From positions 1-39,979 of the forward strand of contig JANYJH010000025.1 of assembly GCA_025361865.1 (NCBI GenBank): a stretch of 39,979 nt of DNA, read 5' to 3'. The notes below the pieces were generated by a model. That model was not told where the DNA came from. It searched no databases and was given only the letters and a program-made list of their open reading frames with translations. Source of the DNA: Phragmitibacter sp. (GTDB taxonomy: Bacteria; Verrucomicrobiota; Verrucomicrobiia; Verrucomicrobiales; Verrucomicrobiaceae). The position numbers and the translations under genes are program-made. Positions 16,651 to 24,361 of the stretch are shown here, piece by piece (position 1 is the first letter of the stretch; every line of letters starts with the position of its first letter).

Positions 16651-17229
16651 TCAGGCCACTGCCGCACCTTCGTAGTTCGACCATTCGAGCTCATAGGCGA
16701 TGTGCAGCTCCGTCACGCTACGGAAGCTTCGCAGGCTCCAGTCAAGGCATTGCGTGAGCGAGTTCAGAGGATTGCCAGACCAGCGATGGGCTCCGCGCGG
16801 ACTCAAATCGAACTGAATATGGATCCGGGTGAGAAGCTGGTTTACGGCCTCGAACTGCACCTCTCCAGAGTTGGGATAACGGTGTCCAACGGCACTTCTC
16901 CAGGCGATGATTTCATTGGGGATTTGCATCACCATTTCGGCTTCCAACGGCACGGTCTCGAAGCCGATACGGATAGGCCAGACCATGCGACTTTCATCAA
17001 GCCGTGCCACTACGTCCTCGCCTCTCATGAAATGTGGGAAAGCCTTGAATCGTGTCCACGCCAGATAAACGGCAGCGAGGGGGGCCTGGACTTCGATGGA
17101 TTGCGTAACCTGGGTGAGCGGTTCTTTTTCGAGTTCGAGGCGCTCGATATGCAGTGTTGAAAACTTATCAGAAACATCCGGTGTATTCTGCGTGGTGTGC
17201 GGGTGATCACGACTGACGATGCTCGGCAT
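16651..17229 (-). CDS. SRPBCC-fold protein, tandem paralogue
   Basis: This 192-residue protein carries a variable N terminus (1-45), then the SRPBCC fold: TQSIEVQAPLAAVYLAWTRF, FPHFMRGED, IIAWRSAVGHRY and LTRIHIQFDLSP. I chose the ATG at 17229 because AAGGAG stands 4 bases upstream; an in-frame ATG at 17361 has no such site. It precedes the second SRPBCC gene by 40 bases, so the pair probably arose by tandem duplication and is co-transcribed. No catalytic residue is evident; ligand binding is what the fold suggests. It is divergent from the response regulator gene. Confidence 0.83.
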   Translation of the reverse strand: MPSIVSRDHPHTTQNTPDVSDKFSTLHIERLELEKEPLTQVTQSIEVQAPLAAVYLAWTRFKAFPHFMRGEDVVARLDESRMVWPIRIGFETVPLEAEMVMQIPNEIIAWRSAVGHRYPNSGEVQFEAVNQLLTRIHIQFDLSPRGAHRWSGNPLNSLTQCLDWSLRSFRSVTELHIAYELEWSNYEGAAVA

Positions 17230-17624
17230 CTTGCTCCTTGATTGCCACGCTGGAGGGGAAGGGTGCAGGTATTCGTTTTTGTTTGGTTTGGGGGCATGGG
17301 TCCGAACCGAGTGGGAAGGGGCCAGTGACCAGACTGTCTGACGAGTTGATGCAGTTTTCATGGGGCTCAGTAAAGGGTTAGAGATTTGCTGTTCTGAAGA
17401 GCCTAAGATGAACCAAAACCATGCTCTATGTCGAAGTGTTTCTGGCCTCTGGAGAGTGCCTTACCCGCCCTTCAGGGTCGTGCCTGATAGAGAGCAGCCT
17501 CCACGCGGGAATATTCGTTGACCCTACTAAAAAATGGATGCTTGTGTTGGGCACGTAGGGCTCTGTTTTATCTGGCGAGCCTGCCTTGGAAGCACCATCC
17601 ACGATCTACCCCCCTTCATTTCCG
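17230..17624. other. Divergent intergenic region between SRPBCC and response regulator
   Basis: This stretch of 395 bases separates two divergent transcription units and must hold promoters for both. I could not identify -35/-10 boxes with confidence. It contains an in-frame minus-strand extension to 17361 and a plus-strand TTG extension at 17586, both judged non-coding. A short 6-bp repeat pair (CCCTAC at 17523-17528 and its complement near 17560) is too weak to call an operator. Confidence 0.5.
17234..17239 (-). promoter_or_regulatory. Ribosome binding site AAGGAG for the second SRPBCC gene
   Basis: On the minus strand AAGGAG lies 4 bases before the ATG at 17229. Few genes in this window have a clear site, so it decides this start. 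Confidence 0.65.
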
Positions 17625-18326
17625 ATGAGCAAATCAACCACTGCTGACCACGCCGAATCTGCCGCCAAAGTGGAGGCCAAACGAATCCTCATCGTGGATG
17701 ATCATCCTGTGTTCCGTCGCGGCATGATCGCGTTGCTGGCAGAACAGAAGGACTTCAACATCTGTGGCGAAGCCGAGAATGCGGCGCAGGCACTCAGCGT
17801 CATGCGGGATGTGAAGCCGGAGGTAGCGCTGGTGGACATCTCCATGCCAGGCATGAATGGGATTGAATTGATCAAGATGATGCTCTCGGAGGAGCCAAAG
17901 CTTTCCATCGTCATCCTCTCCATGCATGATGAGTCGCTCTATGCGCTGCGAGCCTTGCGAGCTGGAGCCAAAGGCTACGTGATGAAAGCGGAGGCCATAG
18001 ATCACGTCGTCAAAGCAATCAGAAAGGTGATTGATGGGGGACTTTACATCAGCTCGAAGCTCAGTGAGCGCTTGGTCTTCAAGGCCATTCAGTCTGACAA
18101 TAGCGACTCGGTTTCTCCCGTGGATAAACTTTCTGATCGTGAGTTGGAAGTCTTGCAACTGATGGGTAAGGGCTCCAGCACGCGGGACATCGCCGGCGCG
18201 CTGCATCTGAGCATCAAGACCATCGAGACGCATCGCTCCCACATCAAGGAGAAGCTGGGGTTCAAGGATGCCGCAGAACTGGTGCGCTTTGCTTTTGAGT
18301 GGGCCTCGCTTCAGCAGCCGGAATAA
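17625..18326 (+). CDS. NarL/FixJ-family response regulator
   Basis: The 233-residue protein has an N-terminal receiver domain (about 23-140) with the acidic pair in LIVDDHP, phospho-acceptor D71 (LVDISMPG), the conserved Ser in IVILSMHDE and Lys in GAKGYVMKAEA. A LuxR-type HTH follows (about 165-228; LSDRELEVLQLMGKGSSTRDIA, then LSIKTIETHRSHIKEKLG). It should bind DNA as a dimer after phosphorylation. I chose the ATG at 17625 over an in-frame TTG at 17586. HisKA_3 kinases typically pair with this class, and it is divergent from the MASE1 kinase group. It may also serve the CheB/CheR kinase, as no other regulator is in view. Confidence 0.94.
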   Translation: MSKSTTADHAESAAKVEAKRILIVDDHPVFRRGMIALLAEQKDFNICGEAENAAQALSVMRDVKPEVALVDISMPGMNGIELIKMMLSEEPKLSIVILSMHDESLYALRALRAGAKGYVMKAEAIDHVVKAIRKVIDGGLYISSKLSERLVFKAIQSDNSDSVSPVDKLSDRELEVLQLMGKGSSTRDIAGALHLSIKTIETHRSHIKEKLGFKDAAELVRFAFEWASLQQPE

Positions 18327-18483
18327 AGATTGGTTGTCTCTACCACATCAGGCGCAGCCCTGAACGCCCCCTCATTTCGTGGGGCCATCCATCCAAGTCG
18401 GTTTCGGCTCACGAAAGCCTGATGACCTCCAGCACCCTCATGGTCTGGCAGCGCAACGTGAACCACCAAAACTACAAACGATT

Positions 18484-19008
18484 ATGAAAACAAAACAAAC
18501 ACTGCTTCTCCCGATCCTAGCCCTTGCTCTCTGCGGCTCTTCCCTTTTCCACTCATCAGCGATGGCGGAAAAATCTAGCCTCGAATCCAGCGACGAAAAG
18601 TTCATTAAAACGGCGGGCATGGGAGGCATGGCTGAAGTGAAATTGGCCGAGCTGGGAACGCAGAAGGCCTCCAGTTCAGCCGTCAAGGAGTTCGCCGAAA
18701 TGATCGTCAAGGATCACACGGCCGCGAACGCGGAGCTGAAGAAACTGGCTGACAGCAAAGGCGTGGAACTCTCCGCCGTGATCGATCCGAAACATGCCGA
18801 GAAGTTCCAGAAGCTGGAGAAATACAGCGGAGCGGATTTCGACAAGGAATTCACCTCGGAAATGGTGAGTGGCCATAAAACCACCGTGAGCGACTTCGAG
18901 AGCGCAGCTAAAAATGCGAAAGATGGCGAGGTGAAAGCCTTCGCTGACAAGATGCTCCCCACGCTACGTGCCCACTTGGACAAGGCCAAGGAACTCAACT
19001 CCAAATAA
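18484..19008 (+). CDS. Exported DUF4142 (ferritin-like) protein
   Basis: This 174-residue protein has a Sec signal peptide (KTKQTLLLPILALALCG, likely cleavage near AMA at about 27). The DUF4142 core follows: FIKTAGMGGMAEVKLAELG, SSAVKEFAEMIVKDHTAANAEL and a late FADKMLPTLRAHLDKAKEL. DUF4142 proteins are periplasmic four-helix bundles common among stress genes; their biochemical role is not settled. I chose the ATG at 18484 because it starts the signal peptide; the frame is open upstream to 18379 but without protein-like sequence. It is 157 bases after the response regulator and may be its target, by position only. Confidence 0.92.
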   Translation: MKTKQTLLLPILALALCGSSLFHSSAMAEKSSLESSDEKFIKTAGMGGMAEVKLAELGTQKASSSAVKEFAEMIVKDHTAANAELKKLADSKGVELSAVIDPKHAEKFQKLEKYSGADFDKEFTSEMVSGHKTTVSDFESAAKNAKDGEVKAFADKMLPTLRAHLDKAKELNSK

Positions 19009-19028
19009 CACCCTCGCTTGATTTCAAG

Positions 19029-19056
19029 GATGGTCGCCTCATCGTAGGCGACCATC
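19029..19056. terminator. Bidirectional hairpin between convergent DUF4142 and YihY genes
   Basis: A perfect 11-bp stem (19029-19039 with 19046-19056, loop of 6) lies just past the DUF4142 stop and includes the last bases of the convergent yihY gene. Neither side has a strong T-run. Position and stem strength support a shared terminator, but efficiency is uncertain. Confidence 0.5.
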
Positions 19057-19984
19057 ACTTCTGGGGACCATGAGCCGTCGGCTTCTCCACCAGTTTGACG
19101 CTTTCTGCACCCCGACTTGGTTGGATCTGGGACTCATCCCAGCAGTATGAGCCAGCCATCGTGGCATAGGCCTTAGTGATTTCAGCACCGAAGAAAAGGA
19201 TCTGCGCGCTATAGTAAACCCAGAGCAGAACCACCACCAGGGAACCTGCTGCGCCATAGGCGGAAGCCACGGCGCTCGTGCCCAGATAAAGACCGATGAG
19301 GTGCTTTCCCAGGTTAAACAGCAGAGCAGTGATGACGGCTCCAATCCAAACATCACTCCAGCTAATCTGGGCATCAGGCAGCACCTTAAAAATCAGCGCG
19401 AAGAGCACGGTGATGACGCCAAAGGAAAGCAAGAGGTTCATCACCCGGCCCACGATGGCGCTCGGGGGTAGCACGCCTTCCACGAAATGACCCAGCGACG
19501 CTAGCCAAGCGCTCAGGACCAGAGAAATTAGCAACAGGAAGCCGACGCCAAGGGTCATGGCAAACGAGACGAAGCGATGGCGCAGCAGCGTGATCCATGC
19601 CTGTCCCGGCTTCTGGGTCACGCCCCAAATCTTGTTCAAAGAATCCTGCAACTGCCCGAAGACACCGGATGCGCCGAAGACCAGCGCCACGATGCCCATC
19701 AGCGTCGCGAGCAGTCCGGCTCCCGGTTTGTTCGCGTGCTCGATCATCGTTTGAATGGCCGCTCCACCTTCCTTTCCTACTAGGCCGCCGATCTGTTCCA
19801 CGATCTGTCCTCTCGCGGCTTCCTCTCCGAACACAAAGGCGGAGATGGCGATGGAAATGAGTAGCAGAGGAGCCACGGAGAACACCGCGTAATAGGATAG
19901 CGCGGCGCCCATCGTCGGAGCATCATGTTCCAGCCAAGCAGCCCCGGCGTTCTGGGTGATTTTGATCAGTGTTTTCGGATTCAT
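19055..19984 (-). CDS. YihY/BrkB-family inner-membrane protein
   Basis: The 309-residue protein has six likely membrane spans and the family's hallmarks: TMGAALSYYAVFSVAPLLL, an ASGVFGQLQDSLNKIWGV segment, the LPDAQISWSDVWIGA loop and YGAAGSLVVVLLWVYYSAQI near the end. The family was once annotated as RNase BN, which is wrong for E. coli YihY; the function is unclear. A hydrophilic C-terminal tail of about 35 residues follows the last span. It is divergent from the acidic protein and cardiolipin synthase-like gene across 148 bases. Confidence 0.94.
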   Translation of the reverse strand: MNPKTLIKITQNAGAAWLEHDAPTMGAALSYYAVFSVAPLLLISIAISAFVFGEEAARGQIVEQIGGLVGKEGGAAIQTMIEHANKPGAGLLATLMGIVALVFGASGVFGQLQDSLNKIWGVTQKPGQAWITLLRHRFVSFAMTLGVGFLLLISLVLSAWLASLGHFVEGVLPPSAIVGRVMNLLLSFGVITVLFALIFKVLPDAQISWSDVWIGAVITALLFNLGKHLIGLYLGTSAVASAYGAAGSLVVVLLWVYYSAQILFFGAEITKAYATMAGSYCWDESQIQPSRGAESVKLVEKPTAHGPQK

Positions 19985-20132
19985 GAATCATCGGGGTTGA
20001 TAACTGCCATCCCTTCGTTTCCAAGACGCGACCTGCGCTCAACAAAATTCGCGTTGGCCTTTTCACAAACAGTAAGGTTACGCGCAAAAGGGAGTGATGC
20101 TGCGAATCAGGAGAAACAACCGTTGCCCACTT

Positions 20133-20489
20133 ATGAAAACGCCTCCCATACGAAAAACGTCAGCCGTTGATCAAGGCCACGATACGGACGCCATCCGTGA
20201 TGCCACTATTATATCCCAAGCGGATGAGCAGGATCTGCTCTCAGAAGATGGACAGGGCAATCTTCCCATGCCACCGGAGATCGTCACGCCAGTGCTCGAT
20301 ATACTGGAAACGTGGGATGAAGCTCCCGGTTCGTTCGGTCATCGCGTGGGTCGTCTGTTGCCTGATGATGAGGCTGGGTATTCGCAAAGCCTTGTCGAAG
20401 AAGGCTTGGATGAAGCGGAGGAAGATCTGCGGTCATTGGAAGATCAGCAGCTCGGACTGGAAGCCAAGGACGAGGAGTTGGAAGACTAA
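20133..20489 (+). CDS. Small acidic protein upstream of cardiolipin synthase, unknown
   Basis: This 118-residue, strongly acidic protein (many Glu and Asp, Leu-rich C-terminal helix LVEEGLDEAEEDLRSLEDQQ) has no signal peptide or membrane span. I chose the ATG at 20133; an in-frame ATG at 20094 adds 13 basic residues unlike the rest. The stop lies 9 bases before the phospholipase D gene, so co-transcription is likely. I do not recognise the family and propose no function. Confidence 0.65.
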   Translation: MKTPPIRKTSAVDQGHDTDAIRDATIISQADEQDLLSEDGQGNLPMPPEIVTPVLDILETWDEAPGSFGHRVGRLLPDDEAGYSQSLVEEGLDEAEEDLRSLEDQQLGLEAKDEELED

Positions 20490-20498
20490 CCGCTGCTC

Positions 20499-21785
20499 AT
20501 GTCTTCAAAAAATCAATCCGGTGCTGGAAATGGAGTCCTCGTGGGAACGGCGGTGCTCAGCGGTCTCGCGGCGGTGATCATCGCAAAGAACTTTCTGGAT
20601 AAGGAGAAGGCGGTCCAGCATCGTATCAGCACCGACTATGGTGTCGGCGACGGCGCATTCCGCAGGACCATGAGCCAACTTCTGGGGCCACCACTGTTGG
20701 ATGGGAACAAGATCGAAGCGCTCCAGAATGGCAACGCGATCTTTCCCGCGATGCTGACCGCCATCGCTTCTGCTCAACACTCGATCACGTTCGAGAACTT
20801 CGTGTTTACCGAGGGCTACATCGCAGAGTTATTCGTGAATGCTTTGGCGGAGCGAGCCCAGCACGGCGTGAAGGTTCACTTCCTTCAAGACGCACTGGGG
20901 TGCGACTGCCTGCACGGGCCTCTCTTCCGCACGCTGAAGCGCAGCGGTGTAGAAGTGGAGATTTTTCGTTACCTGCATCTCTTCCAATTCAATCACCGCA
21001 CGCACCGCAAGCTTCTCGTGGTGGACGGGCGCGTCGGCTTCATCGGCGGCGTCTGTATCTCGGATGATTGGGATGGGGATGGCCATACGGCGGGGCATTG
21101 GCGGGATTCTCATTACCGCGTGGAAGGGCCGGCGGTGGCGCAGATGCAACAGGCGTTCATGGACAACTGGATTCGCACGCGATCCGCCATCCTGCATGGC
21201 GACGCCTATTTCCCCGAGCTTCCGCCAGTGGGTGACACGCTTTGTCAGGTGTTTCGCAGTTCATCGTCTGATGGTGCGGACAGCGCGCGGCTCATGTTCC
21301 TGTTCTCCATCGCCGCTGCGCGTGATTCGATTCTGATCGCGAATCCCTATTTCATTCCTGATGCGTTGACGATCCAAATGCTGCTGGAGGCGAGGCAGCG
21401 GAACGTGGACATTCAAATCATCGTGCCTTGTGAGAAGATCGACCAACGCCTCGTGCGCATGGTGGGCCGTTCTTGTTGGGGTCCGCTCTTGGAGGCCGGC
21501 GTGCGTTTCTTTGAATACCAGTCCGCGCTGCTTCACTGCAAATACTTCATCGTGGATCATCAATGGGTCTCGGTGGGTTCCAGCAATCTGGATGATCGTT
21601 CACTTTGTCTGAACGAGGAGGCGAACCTGAATGTGTTGGATCAAACCTTTGCCGCGCAGCAGGCGGAAGTCTTCGCTGCGGATAAGCGAGACTCACGGGA
21701 GATCACGCTTCATGACTGGCGGCATCGGCCTTGGTCAGAAAAGATTCTCGGCCATGCAGGCAGCGTTTTCCGCTCCCAAATGTGA
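20499..21785 (+). CDS. Cardiolipin synthase-like phospholipase D protein
   Basis: The 428-residue protein has one N-terminal hydrophobic segment (about 11-29) and two HKD phosphodiesterase motifs: H169/K171/D176 (HRKLLVVD) and H346/K348/D353 (HCKYFIVD), each followed by the expected Gly/Ser/Asn region (GFIGGVCI; VGSSNLDDRS). This is the layout of bacterial Cls enzymes, which join phosphatidyl groups to form cardiolipin at the inner membrane. The spacing fits Cls better than a nuclease. The last 51 bases overlap the end of the convergent nuclease-like gene, so both C termini are encoded on opposite strands of the same DNA. Confidence 0.92.
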   Translation: MSSKNQSGAGNGVLVGTAVLSGLAAVIIAKNFLDKEKAVQHRISTDYGVGDGAFRRTMSQLLGPPLLDGNKIEALQNGNAIFPAMLTAIASAQHSITFENFVFTEGYIAELFVNALAERAQHGVKVHFLQDALGCDCLHGPLFRTLKRSGVEVEIFRYLHLFQFNHRTHRKLLVVDGRVGFIGGVCISDDWDGDGHTAGHWRDSHYRVEGPAVAQMQQAFMDNWIRTRSAILHGDAYFPELPPVGDTLCQVFRSSSSDGADSARLMFLFSIAAARDSILIANPYFIPDALTIQMLLEARQRNVDIQIIVPCEKIDQRLVRMVGRSCWGPLLEAGVRFFEYQSALLHCKYFIVDHQWVSVGSSNLDDRSLCLNEEANLNVLDQTFAAQQAEVFAADKRDSREITLHDWRHRPWSEKILGHAGSVFRSQM

Positions 21786-22550
21786 ACAGGCGAAGGCTTC
21801 CAAGGGCCGTTGCCGATGTGTCAGGCGAATATCAGTGAGGATAGGCAGATGATCTGAGGCGATCCTGGCCAAGGGCGTGCGCACGATCTCTGAAGACACG
21901 GTTTCCAGATCAGGTGAGACAAAAATGTAGTCCAGTCGGAGCAGCGGATACCACGAGGGAAACGTGCGCCCCTTACCGGGCAGGTGCGCATGGGTATCTC
22001 GCATTCGCTTGAAGAGCTTCCGGTAAACTCGCGAGCTGGGCAGCGCATTGAGGTCACCACATAAGATCGTCTTGTGTGCGCACTCAGGATTGTCGAGCCA
22101 CGAGGGTCCCAGCAGCGCTTCCACTTGGCGGTCGCGCTCTTTGGGACTGAGTCCCAGATGGGTGTTAATGATGTTCACTGCTACGTCGTCTTTGGTGAGT
22201 GAAACCCATAAGGCACCGCGTGGCTCGAAGGCCAAGAACGACCTGACCGTGGGCAGTGTGCCCGCATGACGGATCTGCATGGGGAAACGGCTCAGGATGG
22301 CATCCCCGTATTGTTCCTCCTTCACACGAAAGGCTGGTTGAAAATGGAAATACATGCTGAGCTTTTCCGCGATCAGCATCGCCTGATCTAAGCCTCCGCT
22401 GCGTGCCCGACCTTGATCCAATTCCTGCAAGGCCACTACATCCGGCTGCTGCTCCCTGATGACATCCGTGATGCGCGCGAGGTTCCTTTTCCGGTCCGTG
22501 CCCACGCAACTGTGGACATTGTAGCTCATCATCCGCAAGGTCTTGTTCAT
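21735..22550 (-). CDS. Endonuclease/exonuclease/phosphatase-family protein
   Basis: This 271-residue protein shows the EEP fold: MSYNVHSCVG with the first metal Asn, VVALQELD (metal Glu), INTHLGL (catalytic His), LCGDLNALPSS (Asp/Asn pair), LDYIFVS and a final SDHLPILTDI (Asp-His). The full motif set suggests a metal-dependent phosphodiesterase. Substrates in this superfamily range from DNA to phospholipids and inositol phosphates, and none can be chosen from sequence. It has no signal peptide. It overlaps the FAD-Rieske gene by 4 bases upstream and the cardiolipin synthase-like gene by 51 bases at its end. Confidence 0.93.
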   Translation of the reverse strand: MNKTLRMMSYNVHSCVGTDRKRNLARITDVIREQQPDVVALQELDQGRARSGGLDQAMLIAEKLSMYFHFQPAFRVKEEQYGDAILSRFPMQIRHAGTLPTVRSFLAFEPRGALWVSLTKDDVAVNIINTHLGLSPKERDRQVEALLGPSWLDNPECAHKTILCGDLNALPSSRVYRKLFKRMRDTHAHLPGKGRTFPSWYPLLRLDYIFVSPDLETVSSEIVRTPLARIASDHLPILTDIRLTHRQRPLEAFACSHLGAENAACMAENLF

Positions 22551-24058
22551 ACAGAATCCTCGTCAGTGAGAGGGGTGAGTGGCTTCTCCGCCGGGCCTGC
22601 GCGGACTTCGCCAGCGGCACTGAAGCGGGAACCGTGGCAGGGGCAGTCCCACGTCTTCTCCGTCACGTTCCAACACACCACACAGCCCATGTGCGGGCAG
22701 ATGGGCGAGAGCAAACTCAGCTTGCCCTCGGGATCACGATACGCCGCCGTCTTGCAGCCCTTATGCCAGAGAATCTTCCCCTCGCCGCACAGTAGGGATG
22801 AGGCGGTAGTGTCGCTGGCCCCCGTCAGCATTCGTTTTAAAAGGTAATAAGGATAATCCTTGTTCTCTTTCAGATAGTCCCAAGTGAGCGGGCACTTTTT
22901 GCGATCCACGCTAAAAAGATCACGCCAAGGATTCTGAATGCCCAGCACGTAGTCCCGGAACATCATGCCTGAAAGCGTGCCGAAGGTCATACCCGTGCCG
23001 GAAAATCCCGTGGCCACGAATTGCCCTTCCCCGGTTTCTCCAATGTAGGGAAGCCCGTCCAATGTCTCGATCACCTGCCCTGACCAGTGATGATCCTGCA
23101 CCGCTTCCGGGAAGATTCCGCGCAGCTTTTGACCCAAGGTCTCGAAGCAATGTCGCGTGTCACAGTCCTGCCCCGTCTTGTGATCTTCTCCGCCGAGGAT
23201 CACATACTTCCCGTCATGGCGATGATCAATGCGGAGATAGAGATAGGGATCAGACGTGTCCCAGAACAGCGCCTCAGGAACCGCGCTATGCAGCTTCGCT
23301 CCTACGGCATAAGTGGAATAGGCGGCCAGCTTTGTTTGTAATAAAGCCGCACTCAGCGCATTGCGATTGCCCTGCAGCGGCACCTGTGTCGCGATGAAAA
23401 GGTGATTGTAGTGAACCGTAAAACCTTCTCCAATCGCCCGCTGAGGGTCGTCCTCAAAGTCCAGCACCTCGGAGTTCTCATACACATGAGCGCCTGCGCG
23501 ATGCAGGCTCGCTGCCAGTCCCGTGAGATATTTATAAGGATGGAACTTCGCTTGGTTGGCATAGCATATCGCAGGCTGCTTCACGATGGGAGCACTACTT
23601 ATAAACGTGGCATCGAAATGAAGTTTGCGCGCCAGTCGTGCTTCCATCCGCAGACGACTCGCATCCACCGGTTCCCCTTCGATGCTGGCATAGAGATAGC
23701 CCGGCACATGCTTGTAATCACAGTCCAGTGACTCATCCAGCACGTTTTGTTCAATTTGCATCATGGCTGCTTTCTGAGCGTCCCACACGGCCTCTGCATG
23801 ATTTTCTCCAATATCATCCACCAGATCAATGAGCCGCTTATCCGTCGGATATGTCAGATGCGCTGTCGTGCGCCCGGACTCCCCGCGACCTATCCAGCCC
23901 TTCTCCAGCAAGGCCACCCGCGCACCCGCCTTCTGCAAGAGATGCGCCGCCGTCAGTCCTGCGATCCCACCGCCCACCACGAGCGCATCCACCCGAAACA
24001 CCCCTTTCATTTGCGGAAAGGGTTTTGGATGTCCATCGAACCAGCATGATTCATTCAT
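22547..24058 (-). CDS. FAD-dependent oxidoreductase with C-terminal Rieske [2Fe-2S] domain
   Basis: The 503-residue protein has a DAO-type FAD domain (about 24-390): the dinucleotide motif VVGGGIAGLTAAHLLQKAG, then WIGRGESGRTTAHLTYPTD and, near the end, YIGETGEGQFVATGFSGTGM. A Rieske domain (about 415-500) carries the cluster ligands C454/H456 (CPHMGC) and C472/H475 (CPCHG). Such fusions are known in several bacterial groups and oxidise unknown substrates, passing electrons to the iron-sulfur cluster. It begins 5 bases after the zinc-ribbon gene and ends in a 4-base overlap with the EEP gene, so the three are probably one operon. Confidence 0.94.
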   Translation of the reverse strand: MNESCWFDGHPKPFPQMKGVFRVDALVVGGGIAGLTAAHLLQKAGARVALLEKGWIGRGESGRTTAHLTYPTDKRLIDLVDDIGENHAEAVWDAQKAAMMQIEQNVLDESLDCDYKHVPGYLYASIEGEPVDASRLRMEARLARKLHFDATFISSAPIVKQPAICYANQAKFHPYKYLTGLAASLHRAGAHVYENSEVLDFEDDPQRAIGEGFTVHYNHLFIATQVPLQGNRNALSAALLQTKLAAYSTYAVGAKLHSAVPEALFWDTSDPYLYLRIDHRHDGKYVILGGEDHKTGQDCDTRHCFETLGQKLRGIFPEAVQDHHWSGQVIETLDGLPYIGETGEGQFVATGFSGTGMTFGTLSGMMFRDYVLGIQNPWRDLFSVDRKKCPLTWDYLKENKDYPYYLLKRMLTGASDTTASSLLCGEGKILWHKGCKTAAYRDPEGKLSLLSPICPHMGCVVCWNVTEKTWDCPCHGSRFSAAGEVRAGPAEKPLTPLTDEDSV

Positions 24059-24063
24059 CGCGT

Positions 24064-24294
24064 TTAACCCTCGGGGGGTGCTTCGCTAGTTTCCTTCCGC
24101 GAGCAAGAGTCGCTGCAGAACAGATGGCTTGATCTCTCTACGCCGTGCCCGAGAACCTTGCAGCCGCAGTGCTCGCACAGAGGAGCGAGTTCTTGGATGG
24201 CACACATAAAAGTGTCAAAGACGTGATTCTCGCCGTTCATGATGACCGTGAAATTTTTTTCATTTTCAGTTCCGCAAATTTCGCATTGAGTCAT
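24064..24294 (-). CDS. Small Cys-rich zinc-ribbon protein
   Basis: This 76-residue protein has paired cysteines: CEIC near the N terminus, CEHCGC in the middle and FCSDSCS near the end, plus C31 in FMCAIQ. It begins with an AAGGAG site 6 bases upstream of the ATG, one of the few strong sites in the window. The pattern fits a structural zinc site of the treble-clef or ribbon type. I recall similar unnamed proteins in stress or accessory operons but cannot give a function. Its gene is 5 bases before the FAD-Rieske gene and 67 after the ABC1 kinase gene. Confidence 0.85.
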   Translation of the reverse strand: MTQCEICGTENEKNFTVIMNGENHVFDTFMCAIQELAPLCEHCGCKVLGHGVERSSHLFCSDSCSRKETSEAPPEG

Positions 24295-24300
24295 GACTTA

Positions 24301-24306
24301 CTCCTT
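24301..24306 (-). promoter_or_regulatory. Strong ribosome binding site for the zinc-ribbon gene
   Basis: AAGGAG on the minus strand, 6 bases upstream of the ATG at 24294. It confirms the start and suggests efficient translation of the small protein within the row of minus-strand genes. Confidence 0.7.
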
Positions 24307-24361
24307 TTCACACCTATTCGCATGAAGGGTTGGCGATGGATGGGTATCAAGAAAAATTTGG

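Noticed and set aside
17634-18242. 202-codon minus-strand ORF
   Set aside because: It is antisense to the response regulator with clear receiver and HTH motifs.
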